DNA of 64,000 bases. Source: an uncultured Clostridiaceae bacterium. GTDB taxonomy: Bacteria; Bacillota; Clostridia; Clostridiales; Clostridiaceae. Where the stretch lies: NCBI GenBank assembly GCA_946405135.1, contig CAMJGD010000012.1:25323-89322 (forward strand), read 5' to 3'. Numbering within the stretch: the first letter of the stretch is position 1; each line of letters starts with the position of its first letter. Below, piece after piece: positions 37,512-45,563 of this stretch. A program made the translations under genes and the position numbers. The notes beneath the pieces were generated by a model, which worked only from the letters and a program-made list of their open reading frames with translations, did no database searches and had not been told where the DNA came from.

Positions 37512-37772
37512 CTATTCTGTTGTAAATGGTAGTAATGCTATATTTCTTGATCTCTTTATAGCTTCTGTAAGCTCTCTTTGATGTTTAGCACATGTGCCAG
37601 ATATTCTTCTTGGAAGAATCTTTCCTCTTTCAGTTATATATTTTCTAAGCTTATTTACATCTTTATAATCTATTGTTTCGGCTTTATCCATGCAGAAAGC
37701 ACAAACCTTTTTCTTTGACCTTCTCATTTTTCCGCCGCCTCTTTTAGCATTATCTCTCTGATCTCTACTCAT
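37512..37772 (-). CDS. rpsR: 30S ribosomal protein bS18
   Basis: 86 residues. Core [23 protein letters not shown] is diagnostic. The N-terminal CAFC pair and the later CAKH suggest the zinc-binding form. AGGAGG lies upstream. Third gene of the classical rpsF-ssb-rpsR operon; bS18 pairs with bS6 on the 30S platform. Confidence 0.97.
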   Translation of the reverse strand: MSRDQRDNAKRGGGKMRRSKKKVCAFCMDKAETIDYKDVNKLRKYITERGKILPRRISGTCAKHQRELTEAIKRSRNIALLPFTTE

Positions 37773-37798
37773 TCATTATCCCTCCTTACCAAAATATA

Positions 37799-38230
37799 TT
37801 AGAATGGTATGTCTCCATCATCTACAGGAGTCATATCATCATCATACTGTGCATTTCCAAAAGAATCATTTGGCATACCATAATCAGAATTGTTATTAAA
37901 GGATGCTTCTTTGTTTCCCCATTCAAGGAACTGAACTTCATCAGCTACAACCTCAGTAACATATCTTTTGGTGCCATCTTTAGCATCATAAGTTCTGGTT
38001 TGAATTCTACCACTAATCCCCATGAGTTTTCCTTTATTCATGTAGTTAGCTGTAGCCTCTGCTTGTTTACCCCATATAACAACGGGTATAAAGTCAGCTT
38101 CTCTTTGAGCAGTTTTGCTATTATACCTATCTACTGCTAAGGTTAGAGTGGTAACTGCTGTTCCTGCTCCTGGTGTAAATCTTAATTCAGGATCCTTAGT
38201 TAATCTTCCTATTAGAACAACCCTATTCAA
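37799..38230 (-). CDS. ssb: Single-stranded DNA-binding protein
   Basis: 143 residues. OB-fold domain 1-105 ([16 protein letters not shown] start, [26 protein letters not shown]), a short flexible linker rich in Asn, Gly and Asp, and the acidic protein-docking tip ending DDGDIPF. Located between rpsF and rpsR with gaps of 13 and 26 bases, the standard arrangement for the main replication SSB. Confidence 0.97.
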   Translation of the reverse strand: MNRVVLIGRLTKDPELRFTPGAGTAVTTLTLAVDRYNSKTAQREADFIPVVIWGKQAEATANYMNKGKLMGISGRIQTRTYDAKDGTKRYVTEVVADEVQFLEWGNKEASFNNNSDYGMPNDSFGNAQYDDDMTPVDDGDIPF

Positions 38231-38243
38231 TTAATACACCGCC

Positions 38244-38531
38244 TTATTTTTCTTCATTAACTATTAAGTGTCTTATAACGCTATCGGATATTCTAAATAT
38301 TCTATCTAATTCCTTTGGTAATTCAGGATTAGCACTGAAATTTATTAATGTGTAGTAGCCTTCATTTACTTTGTTGATTTCATAAGCAAGCTTTCTCTTA
38401 CCCCAAAAATCAACGTTATCAACTACTCCACCTCCATTTTCAATTACACCCTTAAACTTTTCTATACCAGCTTTAACAGCTTCTTCTTCTAAAGATGGAT
38501 GTAATATAAATAAAGTTTCGTATTTTCTCAT
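38244..38531 (-). CDS. rpsF: 30S ribosomal protein bS6
   Basis: 95 residues. MRKYETLFILHP start, WGKRKLAYEINK and the terminal FRISDSVIRHLIV are diagnostic. GGAGGAGGTGAA precedes the ATG. First gene of the operon, behind a leader that can fold into the bS6:bS18 target structure described for this operon. Confidence 0.97.
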   Translation of the reverse strand: MRKYETLFILHPSLEEEAVKAGIEKFKGVIENGGGVVDNVDFWGKRKLAYEINKVNEGYYTLINFSANPELPKELDRIFRISDSVIRHLIVNEEK

Positions 38532-38540
38532 TAAAATTCA

Positions 38541-38586
38541 CCTCCTCCCCTCGGACTAACGGCTGTGTTTTACACAGCAGGGATTA
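38541..38586 (-). promoter_or_regulatory. Candidate bS6:bS18 autoregulatory leader
   Basis: On the - strand TCCCT, then hairpin GCTGTGT-AAA-ACACAGC, then internal-loop bases CGTTAGTCCG, then AGGGGA closing on TCCCT. The closing strand touches the rpsF ribosome site. The layout (short stem, asymmetric loop with CCG, apical hairpin) agrees with the known S6:S18 mRNA leader, but this is judged by eye. Confidence 0.6.
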
Positions 38587-38647
38587 CATCTAAATATTTT
38601 ATCATTTTATAATAATTAAATCAAGTTTTTTTTAATATTTCACAATT

Positions 38648-38854
38648 TTAATTATCATCCATAACTTCTTTTGTACTTACTACCTTTTTAACTTCTTTTT
38701 CAAATTTACTTCTTGGAAGCATTACTATTCTTCCGCAGCCAGTACATTTTATCTTTATATCAGCACCCAATCTTATTACTTCCCAATTATAACTTCCACA
38801 AGGATGCTGTTTTTTCATCTGAACAATATCTCCTAAATTGAAGGTTTTAGGCAT
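38648..38854 (-). CDS. DUF951 small zinc-ribbon-like protein
   Basis: 68 residues. The family pattern GDIVQMKKQHPCGSYNWEVIRLGADIKIKCTGCGR is present, with Cys in HPCG and CTGCG, suggesting metal or nucleic-acid binding. DUF951 genes usually lie near rpsF and mscS in Firmicutes. It is 11 bases after mscS, so the two are likely cotranscribed. Confidence 0.9.
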   Translation of the reverse strand: MPKTFNLGDIVQMKKQHPCGSYNWEVIRLGADIKIKCTGCGRIVMLPRSKFEKEVKKVVSTKEVMDDN

Positions 38855-38865
38855 ACTATCACATC

Positions 38866-39762
38866 CTATATATTATTATTTTCTTGTTTGCTATTTATAA
38901 TTTTTCTCCTTGGATAAGGTATTTCTATCTTATATTTATCTAGAGCTTTTTTAATTTCTTTTCTAATTTCATTTTCACATTCCCATTGAGTCATAGCCTT
39001 GGCTTTAGCCCAAACCCTTATAGTGACCCCTGAATCCTTTAATGCTATAACACCTATAACCTTTGGTCCATCTACAATATTTTTGTTATCTTTAAACTTT
39101 TCACAAACCAAGTTCAATACTTCAATAACCCTATCTGTATCTTCTTCATAAGCTACATCTACATCTACTAGTACTCTCATATCGCTTCTTGAATGATTGG
39201 TTACCTGACCTATACTTCCATTAGGTACTATATGAATATCTCCATTAAAATCTTTTATTTTAGTAAGTCTTAATCCTATGCTCTCTACTATACCACCCTT
39301 ATCCCCTATATTTATATAATCACCTACGGCAAATTGATCTTCAAACAGTATGAAGAAACCATTTATAACGTCCTTAATTATATTTTGAGCTCCAAGTCCT
39401 ATGGCTACACCACCAATACTTGCAAAGGTTATACCTATTGTACCAAATATCTGAGTAACTATAGCAGATATACCAAAAATATAAACCCCATATCTTAATA
39501 TACTCTTTAATACTCCAGCCAAGGTTTTAGCTTTTTTTTCATCTATAGATATCTTAAGTCTGCTTTGCTTTTTTATAAATTTATCTATTATAATGGTGCC
39601 TATTCGTATAATCAAGTACATAAATAACATTATAAATGCTATTCTTATGGTTTTTACAAGTATAGTTTCTATCTTATCTGCATTTATAATGTTTTTTCCA
39701 ATTTGTATAAAACCTTTACCCTTATCTAAAGACAAAGAATAAAGAAATTTCCACATACTCAC
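38866..39762 (-). CDS. mscS: Small-conductance mechanosensitive channel, MscS family
   Basis: About 298 residues. Membrane helices near 30-50 and 85-115, then the pore helix and beta domain with GAQNIIKDVINGFFILFEDQFAVGDYI, typical of YkuT-type channels, and the C-terminal alpha/beta domain. It opens under membrane tension to release solutes. Start: GTG 39762 is five bases after AAGGAGG; ATG 39756 is eleven bases away and also possible; a far upstream ATG overlaps the previous gene. Confidence 0.93.
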   Translation of the reverse strand: MSMWKFLYSLSLDKGKGFIQIGKNIINADKIETILVKTIRIAFIMLFMYLIIRIGTIIIDKFIKKQSRLKISIDEKKAKTLAGVLKSILRYGVYIFGISAIVTQIFGTIGITFASIGGVAIGLGAQNIIKDVINGFFILFEDQFAVGDYINIGDKGGIVESIGLRLTKIKDFNGDIHIVPNGSIGQVTNHSRSDMRVLVDVDVAYEEDTDRVIEVLNLVCEKFKDNKNIVDGPKVIGVIALKDSGVTIRVWAKAKAMTQWECENEIRKEIKKALDKYKIEIPYPRRKIINSKQENNNI

Positions 39763-39775
39763 AAATTCCTCCTTC

Positions 39776-40024
39776 CTATATAAGCATTTCATATCTATTA
39801 TCATGCTTATGGTATAAATTCTTTATGTTTATTTTACCTTCCACTATTATCTTTTTTATGTTATCTAAATATTCCTCAGAAAATTTTATACTTATGCCGC
39901 AGCTTTGAGTTATATATGTCGGGGTTGGCATAATTGTAACCTTTATATTTTTATTTTTTAACACATTTTCAGCTTCTATAGCATCATGGGTATTTTTAAA
40001 AACTATTAAATAGTAATTATCCAT
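39776..40024 (-). CDS. DUF3343 protein, putative Se/S carrier-like
   Basis: 82 residues. Short alpha/beta protein with the family features YYLIVFKNTHDAIEAE and the conserved Cys in TQSCGISIKF. DUF3343 proteins are linked with YedF-like and cysteine-desulfurase-like genes and are named putative Se/S carrier proteins; here a desulfurase-like gene lies about 1 kb away on the other strand (41015). It precedes mscS by 13 bases. Confidence 0.8.
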   Translation of the reverse strand: MDNYYLIVFKNTHDAIEAENVLKNKNIKVTIMPTPTYITQSCGISIKFSEEYLDNIKKIIVEGKINIKNLYHKHDNRYEMLI

Positions 40025-40174
40025 ATATCAATTGATTCTTACTAAATATTAAGAACCAACTTCCTCCTTTCTAGCATTCAGTTTTAATATAAATATACCT
40101 ATATAGTATAAACTATTTTAGCTAAGCCTTTCAATCAATATAATTGATTATAATTTATCAAATTTGTTTCCTAC

Positions 40175-40279
40175 GGGCAAGTTCTATCTATCTCCCCTAT
40201 AGTGTATGATTGGATTTTGCCCAAAGGGGTTAAAATTCTTAACTTGGAAAATAAATTATAAAAAATCATATATGGGCAA
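40175..40279. other. Divergent intergenic region with possible pseudoknot RNA and repeated GGGCAA motifs
   Basis: This 335-base gap separates DUF3343 (-) and the LysE gene (+). GGGCAA (40175-40180) pairs with TTGCCC (40217-40222), and CCCCT in its loop (40194-40198) pairs with AGGGG just after (40225-40229): an H-type pseudoknot of 6 and 5 bp. GGGCAA recurs at 40274-40279. A TATAAT lies near 40311-40316, downstream of the element, so it may equally be a protein-binding region. No known riboswitch fits. Confidence 0.35.
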
Positions 40280-40359
40280 TATCTTAATGAAATATTTAAA
40301 ATATTGATTTATAATAATAAGGGGTTGTACTTTATAAATCTTAATTAAGGGGAATCATC

Positions 40360-40998
40360 ATGAGAAATTTATTTACGTTATTTAAATCAATAATTACAGG
40401 TCTTGCTACAGGCATAGGTATTTGTATTCCTTTAGGACCTGCTGGTATTGAATCTATAAAAAGAACTATATCTGAGGATTTTTTTGAAGGTTTCAAAGTT
40501 TCATTAGGAGCAATTTCCGCTGATATGGCATATCTTTTAATAATTAATTTAGGCCTTTCAGAATTGTTTTTAAAAAATTCTAGAACAGAAGGATTATTTT
40601 GGGTAGGATCTGGTCTTCTACTATTTATGTTTACTTTTATCTCTAATAATACTTCAGAAAAAAATTTGCTAAATAGCAGCAATATTTCAGTTCATCCTTT
40701 TCCTACTGGCTTTATGATTACCTTTTTAAATCCATTAACACCTTCATTATGGTTAGCTCTTACAGGAACAGTTATAAGTGTGTGGAGAAATACCGGATCT
40801 CTTTTTTTATTTTCTTTTATATTATCTATATTATGCGGCATGATATGCTGGTTTGCACTATTAAACTTTTTAGCCGCTAGGGGAATTAAAAAATTAACTC
40901 CAGATATGACAAATAAAACTTCAAGTTTATTAAAATATGTTTTACTTATTACAGGAATAGCTTTTATGATTTTTGGAATCTATAAACTATTTTGTTAG
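40360..40998 (+). CDS. LysE/RhtB family exporter
   Basis: 212 residues, about six membrane helices. The family N-terminus FKSIITGLATGIGICIPLGPAGIESI carries the conserved G-x-x-x-G and PGP-like segment, and LNPLTPSLWLALTG is the second repeat. Members export amino acids and related compounds; the substrate here cannot be read from sequence. AAGGGGA precedes the ATG. Followed 16 bases later by the cysteine-desulfurase-like gene, so probably cotranscribed. Confidence 0.85.
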   Translation: MRNLFTLFKSIITGLATGIGICIPLGPAGIESIKRTISEDFFEGFKVSLGAISADMAYLLIINLGLSELFLKNSRTEGLFWVGSGLLLFMFTFISNNTSEKNLLNSSNISVHPFPTGFMITFLNPLTPSLWLALTGTVISVWRNTGSLFLFSFILSILCGMICWFALLNFLAARGIKKLTPDMTNKTSSLLKYVLLITGIAFMIFGIYKLFC

Positions 40999-41014
40999 AA
41001 TGGAGGATTAATAT

Positions 41015-42169
41015 ATGAAAATCTATTTAGATAATGCTGCCACTACTTTCCCAAAACCACAAGCTGTATATAATGGAATGCTAAATTTTATGACTTCCAT
41101 AGGTGCTAGTCCAGGAAGAGGAAGTTATGCAGAGGCACTACAAAGCAGTAGGCTTGTATATAATACCAGAGAATCTCTTTGTAAACTTTTTAATTTTGAT
41201 AAACCTGAAAATGTAATATTTACTTCAAATATAACCCATTCATTAAATATTCTTTTAAAAGGAGTTATAAAAGAAGGATGGCATATTATAACTACTTCTA
41301 TGGAGCATAATTCTGTGTTAAGACCTCTATTTCAGCTTAAAGATGTGATGAATATAGAAATTGATGTTTTAGAATGTTCAAAGGATGGCCTTTTAGATAT
41401 AGAGGACTTTAAAAGCAAGATCAGACAGGATACAAAATTAGTGGTAATGTCACATGCTTCTAACATAGTAGGAACTATACAACCACTGGAAGAAATAGGT
41501 AAAATATGTAAGGAAAATAATATACTTTTTATTATTGATTCTGCTCAAACTGCTGGAAGTATAGAATTGGATTTTAAAAAATTAGGCTGTAATGCTCTTG
41601 CTTTTACTGGTCATAAATCATTGCTTGGACCTCAAGGCATTGGCGGATTTTTAATAGATGATAAACTTAATTCTATGTGTAATACATACATGACGGGTGG
41701 AACAGGGAGTCTTTCCTCAAGTATATCTCAGCCAGATTTTTTACCAGATAAATTTGAAAGTGGTACTTTAAATACTCCTGGTATAGTAGGATTGAATTAT
41801 GGAATAGATTACATAAAAAATGTTGGAATAGAAGAAATAAAGTCTCATGAGGGCGAATTATGTAAAATATTTTTAAATGCTTTATCAAATATGAATGACA
41901 TAATACTATATGGGCTAAATACAGAAAAAAATAGAATACCTACTGTATCTATAAATTTCAAAAGGATGGATTCTTCAGAAGTATCTTATATATTAGATAG
42001 TGAGTATGGTATAATGACTAGAACTGGTCTTCATTGTGCACCTCTAGCACATAAAACCATAGGAACTTATCCTATAGGAACCTTAAGATTCAGTATAGGA
42101 CCTTTCAATGATTTAAAAGATATTAATTATACTATAGATAGTCTTAATAAAATTTTAAAGGAAGGGTAA
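41015..42169 (+). CDS. Cysteine desulfurase-like class V aminotransferase
   Basis: 384 residues, PLP-dependent. YLDNAATTFPKP at the N-terminus, MEHNS with the cofactor His position, DSAQTAGS, PLP lysine in FTGHKSLLGP (about 198) and a C-terminal GLHCAPLAHKTIGT with the possible persulfide Cys. It belongs to the group of SufS-like proteins of unproven function that co-occur with DUF3343 and YedF, unlike the suf-linked SufS at 13410. Located between LysE and the AI-2E permease genes. Confidence 0.85.
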   Translation: MKIYLDNAATTFPKPQAVYNGMLNFMTSIGASPGRGSYAEALQSSRLVYNTRESLCKLFNFDKPENVIFTSNITHSLNILLKGVIKEGWHIITTSMEHNSVLRPLFQLKDVMNIEIDVLECSKDGLLDIEDFKSKIRQDTKLVVMSHASNIVGTIQPLEEIGKICKENNILFIIDSAQTAGSIELDFKKLGCNALAFTGHKSLLGPQGIGGFLIDDKLNSMCNTYMTGGTGSLSSSISQPDFLPDKFESGTLNTPGIVGLNYGIDYIKNVGIEEIKSHEGELCKIFLNALSNMNDIILYGLNTEKNRIPTVSINFKRMDSSEVSYILDSEYGIMTRTGLHCAPLAHKTIGTYPIGTLRFSIGPFNDLKDINYTIDSLNKILKEG

Positions 42170-42175
42170 AAATGC

Positions 42176-43228
42176 ATGGAATATATTTTAGATAGAGTAA
42201 ATAAGCTATTAATATTTTTTATAGCATATAGTGTTATTTTTGTAGTTTTTTTTAAGACGCTCCCTTATACACTACCTTTTGTGCTTGCTTTTTTATTTGC
42301 TTATATGTTAAAAAAACCTACACTTTATCTCATGAAAAAATTTAAATTTAAGGAATCTTTAGCTTCACTTATAACAAATATAATATTTTTTACTATAGTT
42401 TTAGCTTTACTTTCTTTTATAATCTATTCTCTTTCAAGTGAAATTATTAGTTTTTCAAAAAATATTCAAATATATTTAACTAATAACTATGATAAAATAC
42501 TAAATTATTTTTCTAAACTTCAAGAAAAGTATAATAACCTGGACCCTGTAATATTAAATGCCATTAAGAGTTATGTTTCAAATTCATTATCTCGAATAAT
42601 GAACTCTTCAGTAAACATAGGCTCTTCCATAGTTTCATATTTAATATCTATTTTAAGTTCAATACCTTATGTGGTTATGGTTATTATTTTTACATTAATA
42701 TCTACTTATTTTTTTACTAAAAGAATTACTACTCCTGAATTTAATATTTTCAGTTCCTTATCTTCAGATAAGACTGAAAAATTATTAGTTATATTTAATC
42801 ATAGTAAAAAAATGCTTGCTAATTATGTTATGTCCTATGGTATAGTTATACTTATTACATTTCTAATAACTCTTGTAGGATTTTTAATACTTAAAGTAAA
42901 TTATGCAGTAATTTTGAGCATTCTTTGTGCCTTATTTGACCTTCTTCCTGTACTTGGAATGCCTATGATATATTTCCCTTTAATAATATTTTATTTCTTT
43001 TCTAATAATGTTTTCAAAGCTATAGCTTTAGCCATACTCTACGCTATAGTATTTATAACAAGGCAGATAGTGGAGCCTAAAATTGTTTCTTCTTCTTTAG
43101 GATTAGACCCTGTAGCAGTCCTTGCTGCTATATTCATTGGATTAAAAGCAAAAGGAGTATCTGGAATGTTCTTCTGTATGTTCCTTGTAGTCTTTTATAA
43201 TATACTTAAAAAAGTAAATGTATTATAG
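42176..43228 (+). CDS. AI-2E/YtvI family transport protein
   Basis: 350 residues, about seven membrane helices. Family motifs: an early FVLAFLFAYMLKKP, the central soluble stretch (about 100-140), FDLLPVLGMPMIYFP and ARQIVEPKIVSSSLGLDP-type ending (ITRQIVEPK). Substrate unknown; the AI-2 name is historical, and sporulation YtvI belongs to the same family. ATG 42176 is nine bases after GGAAGGG. It ends just before the hairpin at 43232. Confidence 0.82.
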   Translation: MEYILDRVNKLLIFFIAYSVIFVVFFKTLPYTLPFVLAFLFAYMLKKPTLYLMKKFKFKESLASLITNIIFFTIVLALLSFIIYSLSSEIISFSKNIQIYLTNNYDKILNYFSKLQEKYNNLDPVILNAIKSYVSNSLSRIMNSSVNIGSSIVSYLISILSSIPYVVMVIIFTLISTYFFTKRITTPEFNIFSSLSSDKTEKLLVIFNHSKKMLANYVMSYGIVILITFLITLVGFLILKVNYAVILSILCALFDLLPVLGMPMIYFPLIIFYFFSNNVFKAIALAILYAIVFITRQIVEPKIVSSSLGLDPVAVLAAIFIGLKAKGVSGMFFCMFLVVFYNILKKVNVL

Positions 43229-43231
43229 CAT

Positions 43232-43277
43232 AAAAAGCCTCCTTTTTGGATATAATTTCAAAAAAGGAGGTTTTTAT
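43232..43277 (+). terminator. Hairpin combining terminator and yyaC Shine-Dalgarno
   Basis: AAAAAGCCTCCTTTTT (43232-43247) pairs with AAAAAAGGAGGTTTTT (43260-43275) with one bulge. The 3' arm holds the AAGGAGG of yyaC. Transcripts from upstream would terminate or carry a hidden ribosome site. Confidence 0.7.
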
Positions 43278-43280
43278 ATT

Positions 43281-43853
43281 ATGTATGATAAAATTGAAAT
43301 TAATTCTATGGATAGGAATTCTCCTTTTAAGGTTAGAGATGTTTTATATGAAATAATCAATCCAGAAATCATAAAAAAAAGACCTATTATTTTCTTATGC
43401 ATTGGAACGGATAGATCTACTGGAGATAGCCTTGGTCCAATTATAGGAGATAAATTAAAATTTTTGGTAAGAAATAAAGTTATCTTATATGGAAACCTAG
43501 AAAATCCTGTCCATGCTAAAAACTTAAAACAAGTTATAGATGAAATAGAATATACCTATAATAATCCTTTTATTGTAGCTATAGATGCCTGCCTTGGTAA
43601 TATACAAAATGTAGGAAAAATATTCATAGAAAAAAAGCCACTACTTCCAGGAGCTGCGGTTAACAAAAATTTACCACCCATAGGAGATTTAAGTATTACA
43701 GGCGTGGTAAATGTGTGTGGAAACTTAGAATTTATGATATTGCAAAATACAAGACTTTATACTGTCATGAAGTTGGCAGATGTTATATCTCGAGGAATAT
43801 ATCATTCATTATTAAAAAGCTTAGAGGAAAATAAAGTTTCTTCTTATTCCTAA
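43281..43853 (+). CDS. yyaC: YyaC, GPR-like spore protein (DUF1256)
   Basis: 190 residues. IFLCIGTDRSTGDSLGPIIG and the VAIDACLGN segment are DUF1256 signatures; the fold is related to the germination protease GPR and to hydrogenase maturation proteases. Bacillus YyaC is sporulation-specific. Start ATG 43281 lies ten bases after AAGGAGG; a longer frame from 43218 would be translated through the hairpin and is rejected. Converges on the UPF0180 gene with a 14-base gap. Confidence 0.9.
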   Translation: MYDKIEINSMDRNSPFKVRDVLYEIINPEIIKKRPIIFLCIGTDRSTGDSLGPIIGDKLKFLVRNKVILYGNLENPVHAKNLKQVIDEIEYTYNNPFIVAIDACLGNIQNVGKIFIEKKPLLPGAAVNKNLPPIGDLSITGVVNVCGNLEFMILQNTRLYTVMKLADVISRGIYHSLLKSLEENKVSSYS

Positions 43854-43867
43854 TTTTAAAATATCTA

Positions 43868-44113
43868 TTATATTATAGAACTATAACATCTATTATTTAA
43901 TATGTAATCTAATTCTTCTGCACTTTTACTTCCGCAGTCTACTATAAGTGTTCCTTCAGTTTTATTTCCTATATTTATTTTATTAATATCACAGTTTTTC
44001 AAATCACATATTATAGCATCACAAGGAGTAGTATAATCGGATAGAATAGTATAACCCTTGCTTTCTAATTCACATTTTAAATCTTCTAATCCTTCAAATA
44101 CGTAAATTCTCAT
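43868..44113 (-). CDS. UPF0180 (YkuS) family protein
   Basis: 81 residues, small alpha/beta protein: RIYVFEGLEDLKCELESKGY and later DAIICDLKNCD, IVDCGSKSAEEL match the YkuS/UPF0180 pattern. No function is known. AAAGGAGG is eight bases before the ATG and lies in the 3' arm of a hairpin, as for yyaC. Convergent with yyaC; downstream of DUF4446. Confidence 0.8.
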   Translation of the reverse strand: MRIYVFEGLEDLKCELESKGYTILSDYTTPCDAIICDLKNCDINKINIGNKTEGTLIVDCGSKSAEELDYILNNRCYSSII

Positions 44114-44115
44114 AG

Positions 44116-44161
44116 AAAAAACCTCCTTTACACTTTATTATCGTACAAAAGGAGGTTTTTT
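44116..44161 (-). terminator. Hairpin combining terminator and UPF0180 Shine-Dalgarno
   Basis: On the - strand AAAAAACCTCCTTTT (44161-44147) pairs with AAAGGAGGTTTTTT (44129-44116). The 3' arm includes the ribosome site of the gene starting at 44113 and the T-run. It lies 12 bases beyond the DUF4446 stop, mirroring the yyaC hairpin. Confidence 0.7.
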
Positions 44162-44172
44162 ATACATAATTT

Positions 44173-44670
44173 TTATTTATTTATAGCTTCGTTTAATACC
44201 TGCATTTCTTCTTCAGATAAATCATATCTTGATATTCCTTTGTCTATAGGTTTAGCATAAGTAGTACTTTCATTTCTTCCATATATACCTGTTATAATAA
44301 CACCATCATTATTACTATTAAGCAAAGCTATAGAAAAGCTTAAATCACTGCCTATATCTTCAAAAGCTTTATATCTTACTATAGAAACCTTTTGAACACA
44401 TTCTTTTAATCTATTATCAATTCCATCATATAGTTCTTTTATAGCTTCAGACTGCTTTGTAGCTTCATCTACCTTGTCCAAATAAGAAGTAACCAATTCT
44501 TCTAAATTTTTATTACTTGTCCCTCTCATAAACTTTCTATATCTCTTTTCTATTTTATTTAAGGAACTAAATAATATTATTATCAATATAAAAAGAAGTA
44601 TGCTTATTAAACCTAGTCCTATAGTTAAATATGGTTGTATTTCTGTTATTATGTTTAGTATTTCTTCCAA
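44173..44670 (-). CDS. DUF4446 membrane-anchored protein
   Basis: 165 residues. A membrane helix (about 12-37), a coiled-coil-like linker (about 40-90) and a C-terminal domain with VSIVRYKAFEDIGSDLSFSIALLNSNNDGVI, typical of DUF4446. The family lies beside parB in many clostridia. Its function is unknown; DNA-segregation context may be coincidental. TTG 44670 follows AAAGGAA. A parS site separates it from parB. Confidence 0.85.
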   Translation of the reverse strand: MEEILNIITEIQPYLTIGLGLISILLFILIIILFSSLNKIEKRYRKFMRGTSNKNLEELVTSYLDKVDEATKQSEAIKELYDGIDNRLKECVQKVSIVRYKAFEDIGSDLSFSIALLNSNNDGVIITGIYGRNESTTYAKPIDKGISRYDLSEEEMQVLNEAINK

Positions 44671-44691
44671 AACTATGTCATTCCTTTCTTA

Positions 44692-44707
44692 TGTTTCACG
44701 TGAAACA
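44692..44707. other. parS: parS centromere site 1
   Basis: Perfect 16-base palindrome TGTTTCACGTGAAACA, the ParB/Spo0J binding consensus, directly after the parB stop codon. Confidence 0.97.
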
Positions 44708-45556
44708 TTAAATATTCATGATATCTAAAATTCTTTGTAAATCTTCCTCTGAATAGTACTCGATTTCAATTTTACCCTTATTTTTTTTAGCATTTATATT
44801 TACTTTTGTTCCAAAATAACCTTCAAGCTTCATTCTAATATCATTATAATAAGGTAAAAGCTCTTTCTTATTTATTTTTTTATCTTCATGAGTATTTAAT
44901 AGATTCTTTATTAACTTTTCTATATCTCTTACGGTTAAATCTTCATCAATAATCTTTTGAGCTAATTCAAATTGAAGGTTTTTATCCGATAAAGAAAGTA
45001 GTGTTCTAGCATGACCTTCTGTTATTACCCCTTCAATAACATACTGCTGCACTTTGATATCTAAATTTAATAATCGTATAGTATTAGCTATAGCTGCCCT
45101 AGACCTTCCAACTTTTGTACTCAATTCTTCTTGCGTCAAAGAAAATTCACTCATAAGTTTTTTATAAGCGTTGGCTTCTTCTATGGGATTTAAATCTTCC
45201 CTTTGAAGATTTTCTATTAATGATATCTCTAATACTTCTTTGTCCGTTAAGTCCATTATTATAGCTGGTATTTCTTTAATTCCAGCTAACTTAGCAGCTC
45301 TCCATCTTCTCTCTCCAGCTATAATTATATAAGACTCTCCTGATCTTTTTAATATTAATGGTTGGATTATACCATGCTCTTTTATAGATTGAGATAATTT
45401 AAATATTTTATCTTCATCAAAGACTTTTCTAGGTTGCTCAGCATTTGCTTTTATAAGATTTATTGGAATAGTTGTCCTACCTTCATTTATATCTCCAATT
45501 TGCTCTTCTGGTATTAAAGCTCCCAACCCTTTGCCTAATGCTAGTTTCTTACTCAA
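44708..45556 (-). CDS. parB: Chromosome partitioning protein ParB (Spo0J)
   Basis: 282 residues. N-terminal CTPase/ParB domain with the GERRWRAAK box (about 76) and ENLQREDLNPIEEA, a helix-turn-helix (LTQEELSTKVGRSRAAIANTIRLL, about 140-165) that binds parS, and a C-terminal dimerisation domain. TTG 45556. It lies 7 bases after parA. In Firmicutes it loads SMC at the origin. Confidence 0.96.
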   Translation of the reverse strand: MSKKLALGKGLGALIPEEQIGDINEGRTTIPINLIKANAEQPRKVFDEDKIFKLSQSIKEHGIIQPLILKRSGESYIIIAGERRWRAAKLAGIKEIPAIIMDLTDKEVLEISLIENLQREDLNPIEEANAYKKLMSEFSLTQEELSTKVGRSRAAIANTIRLLNLDIKVQQYVIEGVITEGHARTLLSLSDKNLQFELAQKIIDEDLTVRDIEKLIKNLLNTHEDKKINKKELLPYYNDIRMKLEGYFGTKVNINAKKNKGKIEIEYYSEEDLQRILDIMNI

Positions 45557-45563
45557 AATATGC

